Assembly (NCBI GenBank): GCA_029204225.1
Contig: CM055102.1
Span: 50,635,918-50,673,615 of the forward strand
DNA length: 37,698 nucleotides
From: Diphasiastrum complanatum
Taxonomy: Eukaryota > Streptophyta > Lycopodiopsida > Lycopodiales > Lycopodiaceae
Direction: 5' to 3'
Below the pieces are notes generated by a model. It worked only from the letters and a program-made list of their open reading frames with translations. It searched no databases and had not been told where the DNA came from. Positions 29,433-37,698 of the stretch are shown one piece after another. Each line of letters begins with the position of its first letter. Within the stretch, counting starts at the first letter, position 1. Made by a program: the position numbers and the translations under genes.

Positions 29433-29753
29433 ATGTCGTTGATCACCAATATTCAAGCTAAGATCACTACAATCTTGGAGCCAGAAGGTTCAAACTACTT
29501 GATTTGAAAATTAAAGACTTCACTCTTGTTAAAGGACGAAGGTCTATGCCAATGGATAGAACCAATTGAGGAGAAGCCAGAAGCTACTTCTAGCAAAGAA
29601 CTTCGCGAATGGAGTTTAAAAAATGACAAAGCTATAGCAATTATTGCATCTTCAGTGCATGACAATATAATGCTAGATCTTACGTCAATTTCAAACACAA
29701 AGGATTTATGGGAAAAATTGCAAACCAAGAATTTCAGGTTGTTTTTGACGTAA
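29433..29753 (+). pseudogene. Copia-3 unit A truncated gag
   Basis: Starts MSLITNIQAKITTILEPEG and has the copia gag N-terminal features: NYLI then a TGA where the conserved Trp is expected (about 29504), KLKTSLLLKDEGLCQW, KNDKAIAIIASSVHDNIMLD, DLWEKLQTKNF. After RLF the gag homology stops and segment X begins. It lacks the second half of gag and the zinc knuckle. Units B and C break at precisely the same residue. Confidence 0.85.
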
Positions 29754-30028
29754 AATCATCGTCACGCGCTATCACGCCAATGCGGACTGCTTAAAACTGA
29801 CGCGTAAATGGCCCATTATGGCCGGTTGCACTTTTATTGAAACTCTATCTATTTATTGATTTACGCTGGACTTAAATTTATTCAAGAGGCCTATGCCCCT
29901 AGTTCCCGAGTTTGTCGGGGCTAGGAGTTGCCAGTTCGTCTTATAAATTGCAACTTTATTCACTATAGGCCACTTTAGTGATTTAAAACCAAATTTGGGG
30001 CTCAGCCCTTAAGTTTGGGCCCAACTTA
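29740..30028 (+). repeat. Segment X, unit A (short copy)
   Basis: Begins TGTTTTTGACG, runs through ACGCGTAAATGG, TTGATTTACGCTGGA, and CCCCTAGTTC...GGGGCTAGG, and stops after GGGCCCAACTT where Copia-3 LTR sequence resumes. A TATAAAT sequence (near 29942) lies inside. The TG start and promoter-like features suggest an LTR of another element that landed in Copia-3 gag. Confidence 0.65.
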
Positions 30029-30282
30029 AGAGATGTATATTGATGAATCAGATTCAGAATTATAAAAATTCATTTTTGATCAATAGTTTTTTATTGTCTA
30101 AATTGTCTTAAGTTGTCTCTTACTTCCGCATATAATTTCCGCATGCATATTCAATCAGAACAAATATTGTTCTATTAGTACATAGATCATAGAAAATCGC
30201 GATTGAAGACATTGATATTAGTTTGATTTATTCAAACTTGCATCGTGTTCTCTGTGAAAGAATACTGACTATTTTTCCTACA
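30029..30282 (+). repeat. Copia-3 unit B: 3' part of LTR
   Basis: Matches 29064-29317 of unit A with few changes and ends CCTACA. Only the last quarter of the LTR is present, so its U3 and the palindrome array are missing. Confidence 0.85.
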
Positions 30283-30397
30283 ATGGTATTGGAGCATACA
30301 TAATTAAAGTTGATATAGTAGTATCTTCGCATCCCTGTCAGCATTCTTCATACATCCATCAGTAAGCCGCTATCTAGAGCTTATTCAAAACTAAAAG

Positions 30398-30745
30398 ATG
30401 TCCTCGATCACCAATATTCAAGTTAAGATCACTACAATCTTGGACCCATAAGGTTCAAACAACTTGATTTGGAAATTAAATACTTCACTCTTGTTAAAGG
30501 GCGAAGGTCTATGCCAATGGGTAGAACCAATTGAGGAGAAGCCAGAAGCTTCTCCTGGCAAAGACCTTCGAGAATGGAGTTTCAAAAATGACAAAGCTAT
30601 AGCAATTATTGCATCTTCAAGGCATGACAACATAATGCTAGATCTTACGTCAATTTCAAACGTAAAGGATTTATGAGAAGAATTGCAAACCAAGAATTTC
30701 ATGTTGTTTTTGACGGAAAATCATCGCCACACGCTTTTACGCCAA
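30398..30745 (+). pseudogene. Copia-3 unit B truncated gag
   Basis: MSSITNIQVKITTILDP, a stop (TAA near 30449), then LIWKLNTSLLLKGEGLCQWV with the Trp intact, and KNDKAIAIIASSRHDNIMLD. A second stop (TGA at 30674) precedes EELQTKNF. The gag runs into X at the same place as in units A and C. Confidence 0.8.
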
Positions 30746-31410
30746 TGCGGAACTGCTTAAAATTGACGGGTAAATGGCCGGTTGCACTTTTATTGAAACT
30801 TCGTCTATTTATTGATTTACGCTGGACTTAAATTTATTTAAGAGGCCCATGCCCCTAGTTCCTGAGTTTGTCGGGGCTAGGAGGTGCCAGTTCGTCTTAA
30901 ATAGGAGTTAAATGATAGCTTTATTCACTTGTGTTCAGAGAGCTCTTGGTGAGAAGGTGAAAAGAGAAGGAAGGAGAAGAAGTTGTTGTGTTTGGTGCCT
31001 CCACTATCAGCCTCTTCCACCTTGCTGTGTATTCCATTTCACTGTTATTGATTCATTGGTTTGATCTTTAGCATTGTGGTTTCACCATTTTATTTGTGGA
31101 ATCAGATTTGGTGTTGTTTGATTTTGCAGTCTCTTATCTTGTGATTGCAGACCCTGCTATTGTGGGACTTCATTTTGTATCTCTTTGATGTCTCTGACAT
31201 TTGTTTGCAGATTGTGGGGATTAGGAGATCACTTCTTGTTCATTGATAGATTTATTTCTTGTTTGTATTCCCTCTAACCTTGTGGATGCAGGCCTTGATA
31301 TTGTGAGGATTGTACTTGTATACTTTTGCCATTTCTAACATTTAGTTGCAAAACTTGAAGGGTTACAAGGGGGGGTTTGCCCAGAGTTTTGTTCACCTAT
31401 ATGATCATTT
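30705..31410 (+). repeat. Segment X, unit B
   Basis: Longer copy of X. After the shared first 200 bp it has a GA-rich leader, then a region with repeats of CTTGTGATTGCAGACC type. Compared with unit C it lacks about 270 bp around 31370 (between GGGTTACAAG and GGTTTGCCCAGAG). It ends at ATGATCATTTGG, where Copia-3 U3 sequence resumes at a short TTTGG shared by both partners. Confidence 0.65.
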
Positions 31411-32053
31411 GGACTGTTCTTCAAGCTCACCTGTCGTGAAACTATCTCGAATAGTTCACGAAATATTCTTGATTTCTTCTTCAAGCTCAAGAATTGTCAT
31501 CTGTCGCGAACAATTCGTGAAAGACGAAAATGTTGCGAAGAGACAAGTGTCACGAACAATTTGTGAAACACGAAGCTGAAACGAACAGATGGACTGTCGT
31601 GAATAATTCGCGAATAGAATTTATTTGACCTTGGAGAAAGAGCATCTATTTGAATATCAATCGTCGTAAACGGTTAGATATCTATTGTTACAACAATAAA
31701 AGGCCAAAAGACCTGTCTTGTAGCAATATTAAGTACATGTGCACTACTCATTGTAACACACACACTCAATTAAAGACACAACAATGAGATAAGACAACAA
31801 GAAATGTATATTGATGAATCAGATTCAGAATTATAAAAATTCATTTTTGATCAATAGTTTCTTATTGTCTAAATTGTCTTAAGTTGTCTCTTACTTTCGC
31901 ATATAATTTTCGCATGCATATTCAATCAGAACAAATATTGTTCTATTAGTACATAGATCAGATAAAATTGCGATTGAAGACATTGATATTAGTTTGATTT
32001 ATTCAAACTTGCATCGTGTTCTCTGTGGAAGAATACTGACTATTTTTCCTACA
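31409..32053 (+). repeat. Copia-3 unit C: LTR lacking its first third
   Basis: Matches unit A LTR from about 28650 to 29317. The palindrome array is present but more decayed: only two TCGCGA cores remain (31504 and 31609), the others being TCGTGA, TCACGA or TTTGTGAA. Most differences from unit A are CG-to-TG or CG-to-CA changes. Confidence 0.85.
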
Positions 32054-32168
32054 ATGGCATCAGAGCATACAGAACTAAAGTTGATATAGTAGTATCTTCG
32101 CATCCCTGTCAGCATTCTTCATACATCCATTAGTAAGCCGCTATCTAGAGCTTATTCTAAATTAAAAG

Positions 32169-32531
32169 ATGTCCTCGATCACCAATATTCAAGTTAAGAT
32201 CACTACAATCTTGGACCCAAAAGGTTCAAACTACTTGATTTGGAAATTAAAGACTTCACTCTTGTTAATGGGCGAAGGTCTATGCCAATGGGTAGAACCA
32301 ATTGAGGAGAAGCCAGAAGCTACTCCTGGCAAAGACCTTCGAGAATGGAGTTTAAAAAATGACAAAGCTATAGCAATAATTGCATCTTCAGTGCATGACA
32401 ACATAATGCTAGATCTTACGTCAAATTCAAACGCAAAGAATTTATGGGAAGAATTGCAAACCAAGAATTTCAGGTTGTTTTTGACGGAAAATCATCGCCA
32501 CACGCTTTTACGCCAATGCGGAACTGCTTAA
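32169..32531 (+). CDS. Copia-3 unit C truncated gag, open frame (120 aa)
   Basis: MSSITNIQVKITTILDPKGS, NYLIWKLKTSLLLMGEGLCQ, LREWSLKNDKAIAIIASSV, LWEELQTKNFRLF, then 16 residues encoded by segment X (ENHRHTLLRQCGTA) to a stop. This is the only one of the three copies without an internal stop. It holds the N-terminal gag fold only, about a third of a normal copia gag, without zinc knuckle. It could be translated as a chimera of gag and X, but I see no sign of selection; it may simply be the least decayed copy. Confidence 0.6.
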   Translation: MSSITNIQVKITTILDPKGSNYLIWKLKTSLLLMGEGLCQWVEPIEEKPEATPGKDLREWSLKNDKAIAIIASSVHDNIMLDLTSNSNAKNLWEELQTKNFRLFLTENHRHTLLRQCGTA

Positions 32532-32873
32532 AACTGACGCGTAAATGGCCGGTTGCACTTTTATTGAAACTTCGTCTGTTTATTGATTTACGCTGGAATT
32601 AAATTTATTTAAGAGGCCTATGCCCCTAGTTCCTGAGTTTGTCGGGGCTAGGAGGTTCCAGTTCATCTTAAATACGAGTTAAATAGTAGCTTTATTCACC
32701 GTAGGCCACTTTAGTGATTTAAAACCAAATTTGGGGCTCAGCCCTTAAGTTTGGGCCCAACTGCTAAAAAGCCCTTGTTGGTGCCCATTCATGAAGAGGT
32801 GCACCTCTTTGGGCCCCGGCCTTCCGTAGCATTAGAGGGGGCCAGCCCTCTACGTAACATTCATTCATCTTCT

Positions 32874-32933
<60 letters not shown>

Positions 32934-33640
32934 CTTGTAGAGAGAAACTTGTGCCACTCTCAGCCTCCTCCACCTTGCTGTGTATTCCACTTCACTGTTA
33001 TTGATTCACTGATTTAATCTTTAGCATTGTGTTTTCACCATTTCATTTGTGGATTCAGATTTGGCGTTGTGTGCTTTTGCAGTCTCTTATCTTGTGATTG
33101 CAGACCTTGCTATTGTGAGACTTCATTTTGTATCTCTTTGTTGTCTCTGACATTTGTTTGCAGATTGTGGGGATTAGGAAATCACTTCTTGTTCATTAAT
33201 AGATTTATTTCTTGTTTGTATTGCCTCTAACCTTGTGGATGCAGGCCTTGACATTGTGAGATTGTACTTGTATACTTTTGCCATTTCTAACATTTGGTTG
33301 CAAAACTTGAAGGGTTACGAGCCATTTGCTATCTCCTTCATAGGGATCTAAGACTTGGAAGATTGCTATGTCTCGTCTTACAAGAGCTTGATTCATTTTC
33401 TTGTAATGTCCTTCATAAATTGTGTGTTAAATTCTTAAAATCTGAGAAGTTGGTTATGATTACTCATTACTCAGAGAAGAAATCACATTCTATCTATCTT
33501 GTATGTTGTCACAAAAGTCTATTTATTGTTTGAGCCCTGCTAGCCTTAGTGCTCATTCATTTTCTGAGAACTGTGGCTTGTCTGTGGGTTGGTTTGCCCA
33601 GAGTTCTGTTCACCTATATGATCATTTGGTTACTACCTGA
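32476..33640 (+). repeat. Segment X, unit C (longest copy)
   Basis: Carries the full series: TGTTTTTGACGG start, CCCCTAG...GGGGCTAGG, a 16-bp palindrome AAGAGGTGCACCTCTT (32794-32809), a GA dinucleotide run, a pyrimidine-rich part, and an internal duplication of about 141 bp (CTTGTGATTGCAGACC at 33091 and CTTGTGGATGCAGGCC at 33232). No protein is encoded. Right boundary uncertain; X-specific similarity with unit B extends at least to 33633. Confidence 0.6.
32876..32929 (+). repeat. (GA)27 microsatellite
   Basis: Uninterrupted GA dinucleotides, about 54 bp, inside segment X. The long open frames across it (Arg-Glu or Ser-Leu repeats) are artefacts of the repeat. Confidence 0.95.
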
Positions 33641-34700
33641 CTGAAACCCTTGTTGCCTTCTATAATCCATTTGAGAGTTTTCAACACCTTACAGATCGCT
33701 GGTTGCAGATCAGTATCTTGCAAGACAGCCATTGGGAGTTAAAGTTTTAAAAGCTTTTCCCACTCTGCTATCATTTTTTGTCCAGTGGGCCTGTGTAGTA
33801 AGTTGCCCATCGCTGCTTGGAAAAGAGGTTTTTGCCTCTTCTTCCCAGCGGCTCTCTCTGCCCGTTTACTGACCCTGTCTGCAGCCCATCTTCTAAGTCT
33901 GATTTGCGGCCTGCTGAGTATCGTGCTTGCATTCTAATCCTTCTCCTGTCTGCCCCGTGCCCTCCGTCTCTTGTCTCCAACCCCTGCCTAGCGCTCCCTA
34001 TCCGCCCTCTTCGCTGCCCTGCTCACGGTTTCTCCTATCTCTGAACACGACCTCCTTTCTTGCTGCCAGGGGCCCTTCCTTCACTCCCTGCCTAGCGCTC
34101 AGCCTCTACCTGTGTAGGAAAACCTCTTTGCTGCCCACAGATTTGTTTGAAGCCCTGTTGTGGCCCGCTCCGTCTTCCTGTCTTGCTCCGTGCCCTCTAC
34201 CTTGTGCCTTTTCCTTACCATGGGCTGTGCCCTCTACCTTATGGCCTACCTTGTGCCTTTTCCTTACCAAAAACCTTGCTATCAAGTATCCATCCCTGCC
34301 TGTAGGGTTTCAATTAGCATATCCCTGCTTACAACGTATCTCTGTCTAAACTTGAAATGGTCTAGAAGGAAATTTTGATAAATGTTCAGGCATCGTTTGA
34401 AGTGGCTTGGAAATTGTTCCATAAGCTGAATGCTCGGCATTTGCACGACCAAAATAGCCGCATACAGGGAAACACTAAACTTACATCTCATTTGTTAATG
34501 CTTTAGGATCTTTTCTATGAACACACAGTAGTGTGAGGGTTGTTCGAAGTCTTTAAGAACTGCAATGTTGTCTAATTGCTGAACATGAACTGAACTTTGT
34601 AAACACTTGCTTCACTTATTAAGAATCACTAATAAGCAAGGTATAAGCCGATTGATTCTAAGAAACCCTAGCGACCATTGCCTGACCCACATAACCTTGA
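33641..34700. other. No gene; pyrimidine-rich middle part
   Basis: 33780-34330 is unusually rich in C and T (CCTGCCTAGCGCTC occurs twice, near 33984 and 34089; CCTTGTGCCTTTTCCTTACC also twice, at 34198 and 34249). Long overlapping open frames are a consequence of composition. This could be the continuation of segment X or its internal region; no partner copy is available to decide. Confidence 0.4.
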
Positions 34701-34710
34701 CTGACCGGAG

Positions 34711-34935
34711 GTGATGCTATCCCCCACCACCTTGAAAGAGTTGCGATATTTCCTAGGCAGAGTGGGCTATTATAGGAAGTTTCTGAGTAACTACTCTTCC
34801 CTCATCTCTCCATTAGTGAGACTCTTGAAAAAGAACGAACCTTTTACTTGGACTGAAGAGGATCAGAAAGCCTTCGAACAATTGATTGGCTTGGTCTCTA
34901 TGATCAATCAGTCTCAAGAATTTATGTTAGCTTGA
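34711..34935 (+). pseudogene. Gypsy RT-RNase H connection fragment
   Basis: Reads [40 protein letters not shown] and [14 protein letters not shown], the highly conserved stretch between RT thumb and RNase H of Ty3/gypsy elements. It is lost after about 34900. It differs from the Gypsy-1 and Gypsy-2 versions, so it is from a further copy or family (possibly Gypsy-3). Only about 65 residues are preserved. Confidence 0.8.
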
Positions 34936-35025
34936 ACTGTAATCGAGATATAGACTGACTCCTTTACCATTTTCTTCGCATCGATAACTTGTTTAGGGTT
35001 CATTTTCTATCCCATCACTTGCATC

Positions 35026-35220
35026 GTGTTCCCTGTGGAAGAATAATTATTGTTTTTCCTACAATGGTATCAGAGCATACGAAATAAAAGTTGATACAGT
35101 GGTATCTTTGCATCCCTCTCAGCATTCTTCATACATCCATCAATAAGTCACTATCTGGAGCTTATTTAAAATTAAAAGATGTCGTCGATCACCAATATTC
35201 AAGCTAAGATCACTACAATC
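35026..35220 (+). repeat. Copia-3 fragment D: LTR end, primer site, gag start
   Basis: From ACTTGCATCGTGTTC through TTTTTCCTACA (LTR end 35063), TGGTATCAGAGC (35065-35076), to the gag start at 35179 (MSSITNIQAKITTI). The homology ends sharply at 35220, after which sequence is unrelated. It is the fourth occurrence of this block, about 1.4 kb past the array of three. Confidence 0.85.
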
Positions 35221-35227
35221 CTTCTTG

Positions 35228-35551
35228 TCAGTAATTCTCTTTGCCCTCTTTTTTTCCTACGGTTTCACATCCACACACCAGTTGGGTGTTGTTCGTTGCC
35301 AAATGGAGTACCCGACTATCCAATGATGCCTTGGCTGCTACCATGTCCTGGATGAATACTCCCAAGGCTTGGTAGGCCGTCGTTAAGTTCGTTGGAGCAG
35401 CCGGTACACTGGCGCCTACAGGGGCTTGTGTGGTAGTGGCCCCGACGACCTTTATAGTGCCATCGTCGTTGTCTTCAATGAGGTTCTCCGGTGATCTCTT
35501 GTCATTTGGTGCGGTTATGCAAATGATGGCTTGTATGAAGTTTGGTCGCAT
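35228..35551 (-). pseudogene. Unrecognised minus-strand frame, possible gypsy gag-type piece
   Basis: 107 codons with an Ala/Thr/Pro-rich linker (TTTQAPVGASVPAAPTNLTT) and a helical stretch AYQALGVFIQDMVAAKASLD. No family recognised. It is on the same strand as the integrase at 35804-36472 and lies downstream of it. It may be part of the gag of a neighbouring element, or not a gene. Confidence 0.3.
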
Positions 35552-35803
35552 TCAAAAAACTTAGGAAATTTGGTCGAAATTTGAGTAGAGCTTCGTTCGG
35601 AAAGGTGACAAATAACTCGAATTCAACCCTTAATTTAGAGTGTGTATTAGGTGAAATCCACTTTCTCTTGTTCAGTTCCACCCAAATTTTGGCAAGGACT
35701 TTCTTCACAAAATTCTAAGACCTCAGAGAAGTCTACAAGAGTTCATAAGGTGATTTGACTGCCCGGCGAAGGTTCTGCGAGGGTTCAGACAGTCTGCGAG
35801 GGT

Positions 35804-36472
35804 TCAATCCTCACAAGAAGTGAATGCTCGTAGAACTTGCTCTCGTGGTAGGATTTTCAAGATCAGACCATGTAGGCAGGCTAATTTCACTACTCTGATT
35901 CCATTTATGCCCCTTGTGAAGGTTGGTTTGATGATCTTGATGCTCTGCGAAGGTTTATGCAGAGCTTCGTGGCGTAATTGTAGAAATTTGGATTCATCAA
36001 GGCGTTGTGTTGTGGCAATCCTTAATGAAGGGACTAAAAACTCTACTGGCATTACGGCATCTTGACCATATACAAGTTGGAATGGCGTTTGATCAGTGTT
36101 TCCCTTATATGCTGTCATGAATGCCCACAGAGCAGCATGCAACTTGTGTTCCCAATCCAATCTGCTTGCTTCAACTATTTTCGTGAGCACGCTACATAGG
36201 ATCTTTTTGGATGATTCTGCTTGCCCATTACCGCGAGGATAATAAGACATACTGGTTCTATGGATCACGAATAATTCCTCCAACAGGACCTTGATGGTCT
36301 CATTGATGAAATGACTTCTGCGATCGCTGAATATCTCCACCGGGCACCCAAAGCGCAAAATGATATTTTCATAGAGAAACTTGGCAGTGGTCCTACCATC
36401 TGCTACTCTTACTGCCTTGGCTTCGACCCACTTGGTGAGGTAATCGGTGGCCACGATTATATATCGAGCCTA
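35804..36472 (-). pseudogene. Gypsy-3 integrase core
   Basis: Reads ARYIIVATDYLTKWVEAKAV (first catalytic Asp), CPVEIFSDRRSHFINETIKV (second Asp) and YYPRGNGQAESSKKILCSVL (Glu), then WEHKLHAALWAFMTAYKGNT, DQTPFQLVYGQDAVMPVEFL. This is a full DD35E integrase core of a plant Ty3/gypsy element, joining cDNA to target DNA. A stop lies immediately before the ARYII motif, so the zinc finger part is gone, and the C-terminal part after RHEALHK departs from the family. It is the best preserved integrase in the window but isolated. Confidence 0.9.
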
Positions 36473-37380
36473 GGTACTTCTTGTTGTTGATCGTCCAGAT
36501 CTCAGATTCATCCAATGATGGGGTCCGAGATAGTTGGATCTTGCTTGTACAATGGGATGCACTCTGGATCTTAAGGATCTGATCAATCTGATTGGTCGAA
36601 GATAAAAATCAGGCCCCTTACGGTGGATTTTCCTTGATAACTTTTTACTCCTTGCACTGATTGACCTGAGATTTTAACAGTAGCTAGATCTAGTGCAGAT
36701 ATTTCCACTAATCTAGTCTGTGAGGGTTCTCTAGTGCGAGGGTTGGCTATGTGAGAGGGTTTTTTGGCTGTTTTGCAGACAAAAAACCATGATATCTCTG
36801 AGATCATTGGGAAGTAACTCTCGCCAGGATCACAGGAGCTAAATATGGTCTGGATCTGACTCTAAAATTCTCTGCGAGAGTTATCGCAATACATTTATTG
36901 ATTCATTTTCTTTTATTCGCTCTATGTTGGGTACACCCCCAATACACCCAAAAACCATATGCCATAATAACTTGACTATCATAAAAAATTTAGAAGCCCT
37001 TCTTATTTTGGCCCATCAGTATTTTAGATCTATCTTTACTTATCGCTTAGGGGTGTCTGACATTATAACACTGACAGATCTATTTGTATGCCAACTCAGT
37101 CATGATTTTATTCTCGTTGTCATAAAATCTGTTGGAGAGACGCTAGGCTTTGTTTTCGCTCGGCCAGTCTGCAATATCGTTGACCTTTTGATATCGGCTT
37201 TTCCAGTGAAGATTTTGGAACTCCTTTTGGTTGTTTGTCAACGTTCCTTGGCGTAGTTTGGTGGCATGATAACACTATTAGAAGAATCTTCATTAGAATC
37301 CTTCATTAGAAGAATCTTCATCAGAATCTTCTAACATGCCCCCACTGCAATTTTGGTGATAGTCCCTTGGCACCTACGTA
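36473..37380. other. No gene; short repeats
   Basis: Between 36700 and 36880, and again at 35760-35810, phrases of the type CTGCGAGGGTTC/GTGCGAGGGTTG recur, perhaps within LTR sequence of Gypsy-3. At 37277-37330 a 28-bp direct repeat has ATTAGAAGAATCTTCA twice (37277 and 37305). No open frame with a family match. Confidence 0.45.
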
Positions 37381-37382
37381 TG

Positions 37383-37698
37383 TCGTTGGTCACGAAGCTA
37401 CAACAAGAGCTCATGATTGCTCAATAATACGAACAAGATGGGCATCGGGAGATCAAAAAGCTCCAGCAGAAGGAGGATGGCCTCAACCAGTATATCCAAA
37501 GCCTCTCCAAAGCGCTAATAAATGCCTCCACCAAGGTGCGAAGAGCTTTAGTTTGAAGCGTCCCAACGACTTGCCCCCCTCCAGACGCAACTCCAGATAT
37601 ATGAAACAGAAAATAACGCGCCTGGGGGCGGAGGTGCAAGCCCTGCAAAGCGAAAAACGTGTCTGGTTAGCTCAACCCGCACCTGACTCAAGGCCACT
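37383..37698 (+). pseudogene. Coiled-coil gag-like remnant, runs off the window
   Basis: From ATG 37381-37383 region: MSLVTKLQQELMIAQ, stop, then EIKKLQQKEDGLNQYIQSLS and, after another stop and a shift, RYMKQKITRLGAEVQALQSE. The sequence is helical and Lys/Gln/Glu-rich, like the stretch at 12263-12762 that follows a Gypsy-1 gag fragment, but not obviously the same sequence. The right end lies outside the window. Confidence 0.45.

Noticed and set aside
32751-33017. Arg-Glu repeat ORF and its Ser-Leu antisense partner
   Set aside because: Both are produced by the GA microsatellite.
33817-34378. Long Pro/Leu/Ser-rich plus-strand frames
   Set aside because: Explained by the pyrimidine-rich composition; no domain or conserved motif.

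Overview
The window is plant nuclear DNA: AT-rich, made almost wholly of LTR retrotransposons in different states of decay, with tRNA-iMet-type primer sites, plant-type Ty1/copia and Ty3/gypsy proteins, and one recognisable host-type gene, a TFIIA small (gamma) subunit. The nesting and decay suggest a large, repeat-rich land-plant genome; the sequence alone does not give the species, though a gymnosperm or fern would fit. I name the elements locally: Copia-0, -1, -2, -3 and Gypsy-1, -2, -3.

Layout. 1-1042: no gene. 1043-7140: an old plus-strand copia (Copia-0; short LTR, decayed primer site, broken gag) interrupted by a young, structurally complete minus-strand copia, Copia-1 (1165-6729, 5-bp target duplication CTAAG, nearly identical LTRs). 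Copia-1 has one 1030-codon ORF: a normal gag with zinc knuckle followed by about 760 unrecognised residues, and no protease, integrase, RT or RNase H. 7230-7812: a protease fragment of Gypsy-1. 7860-10640: no gene, one possible minus-strand LTR/PPT boundary. 10645-12760: a rearranged Gypsy-1 mosaic (RT end, RNase H, integrase joined to gag and a coiled-coil reading frame). 13060-14395: decayed Gypsy-2 RNase H-integrase. 14396-14926: unrecognised.

14927-19900: Copia-2, a broken minus-strand relative of Copia-1, with 3' LTR, RNase H tail, the same unrecognised region seen at the end of the Copia-1 ORF (sitting where RT should be), integrase, then a 1.6-kb stretch carrying an intronless TFIIA-gamma gene with its own TATA box, then a gag fragment. 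19900-21154: nothing recognised.

21155-28348: Gypsy-1, plus strand: LTR, primer site, a leader studded with an ACTCGCCATC motif, gag with several zinc knuckles, protease, RT, RNase H, all with stops or frameshifts; it is cut off by the first LTR of Copia-3. 28349-33640: a tandem array of three Copia-3 units, each an LTR (or its 3' part), a tRNA-Met primer site, a roughly 110-codon truncated gag and a second LTR-like segment X; a fourth fragment lies at 35026-35220. The Copia-3 U3 is packed with a palindrome, TTCGCGAA, in intact and CpG-decayed forms. 33640-37698: Gypsy RNase H and integrase scraps and a coiled-coil gag-like remnant at the end.

How it works together: there is no operon or pathway. 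The points of biological interest are a copia lineage carrying a conserved non-pol region, the embedded TFIIA-gamma copy with a perfect 35-bp hairpin in its coding region, and the regulatory-looking repeat arrays in the Copia-3 LTR and Gypsy-1 leader.
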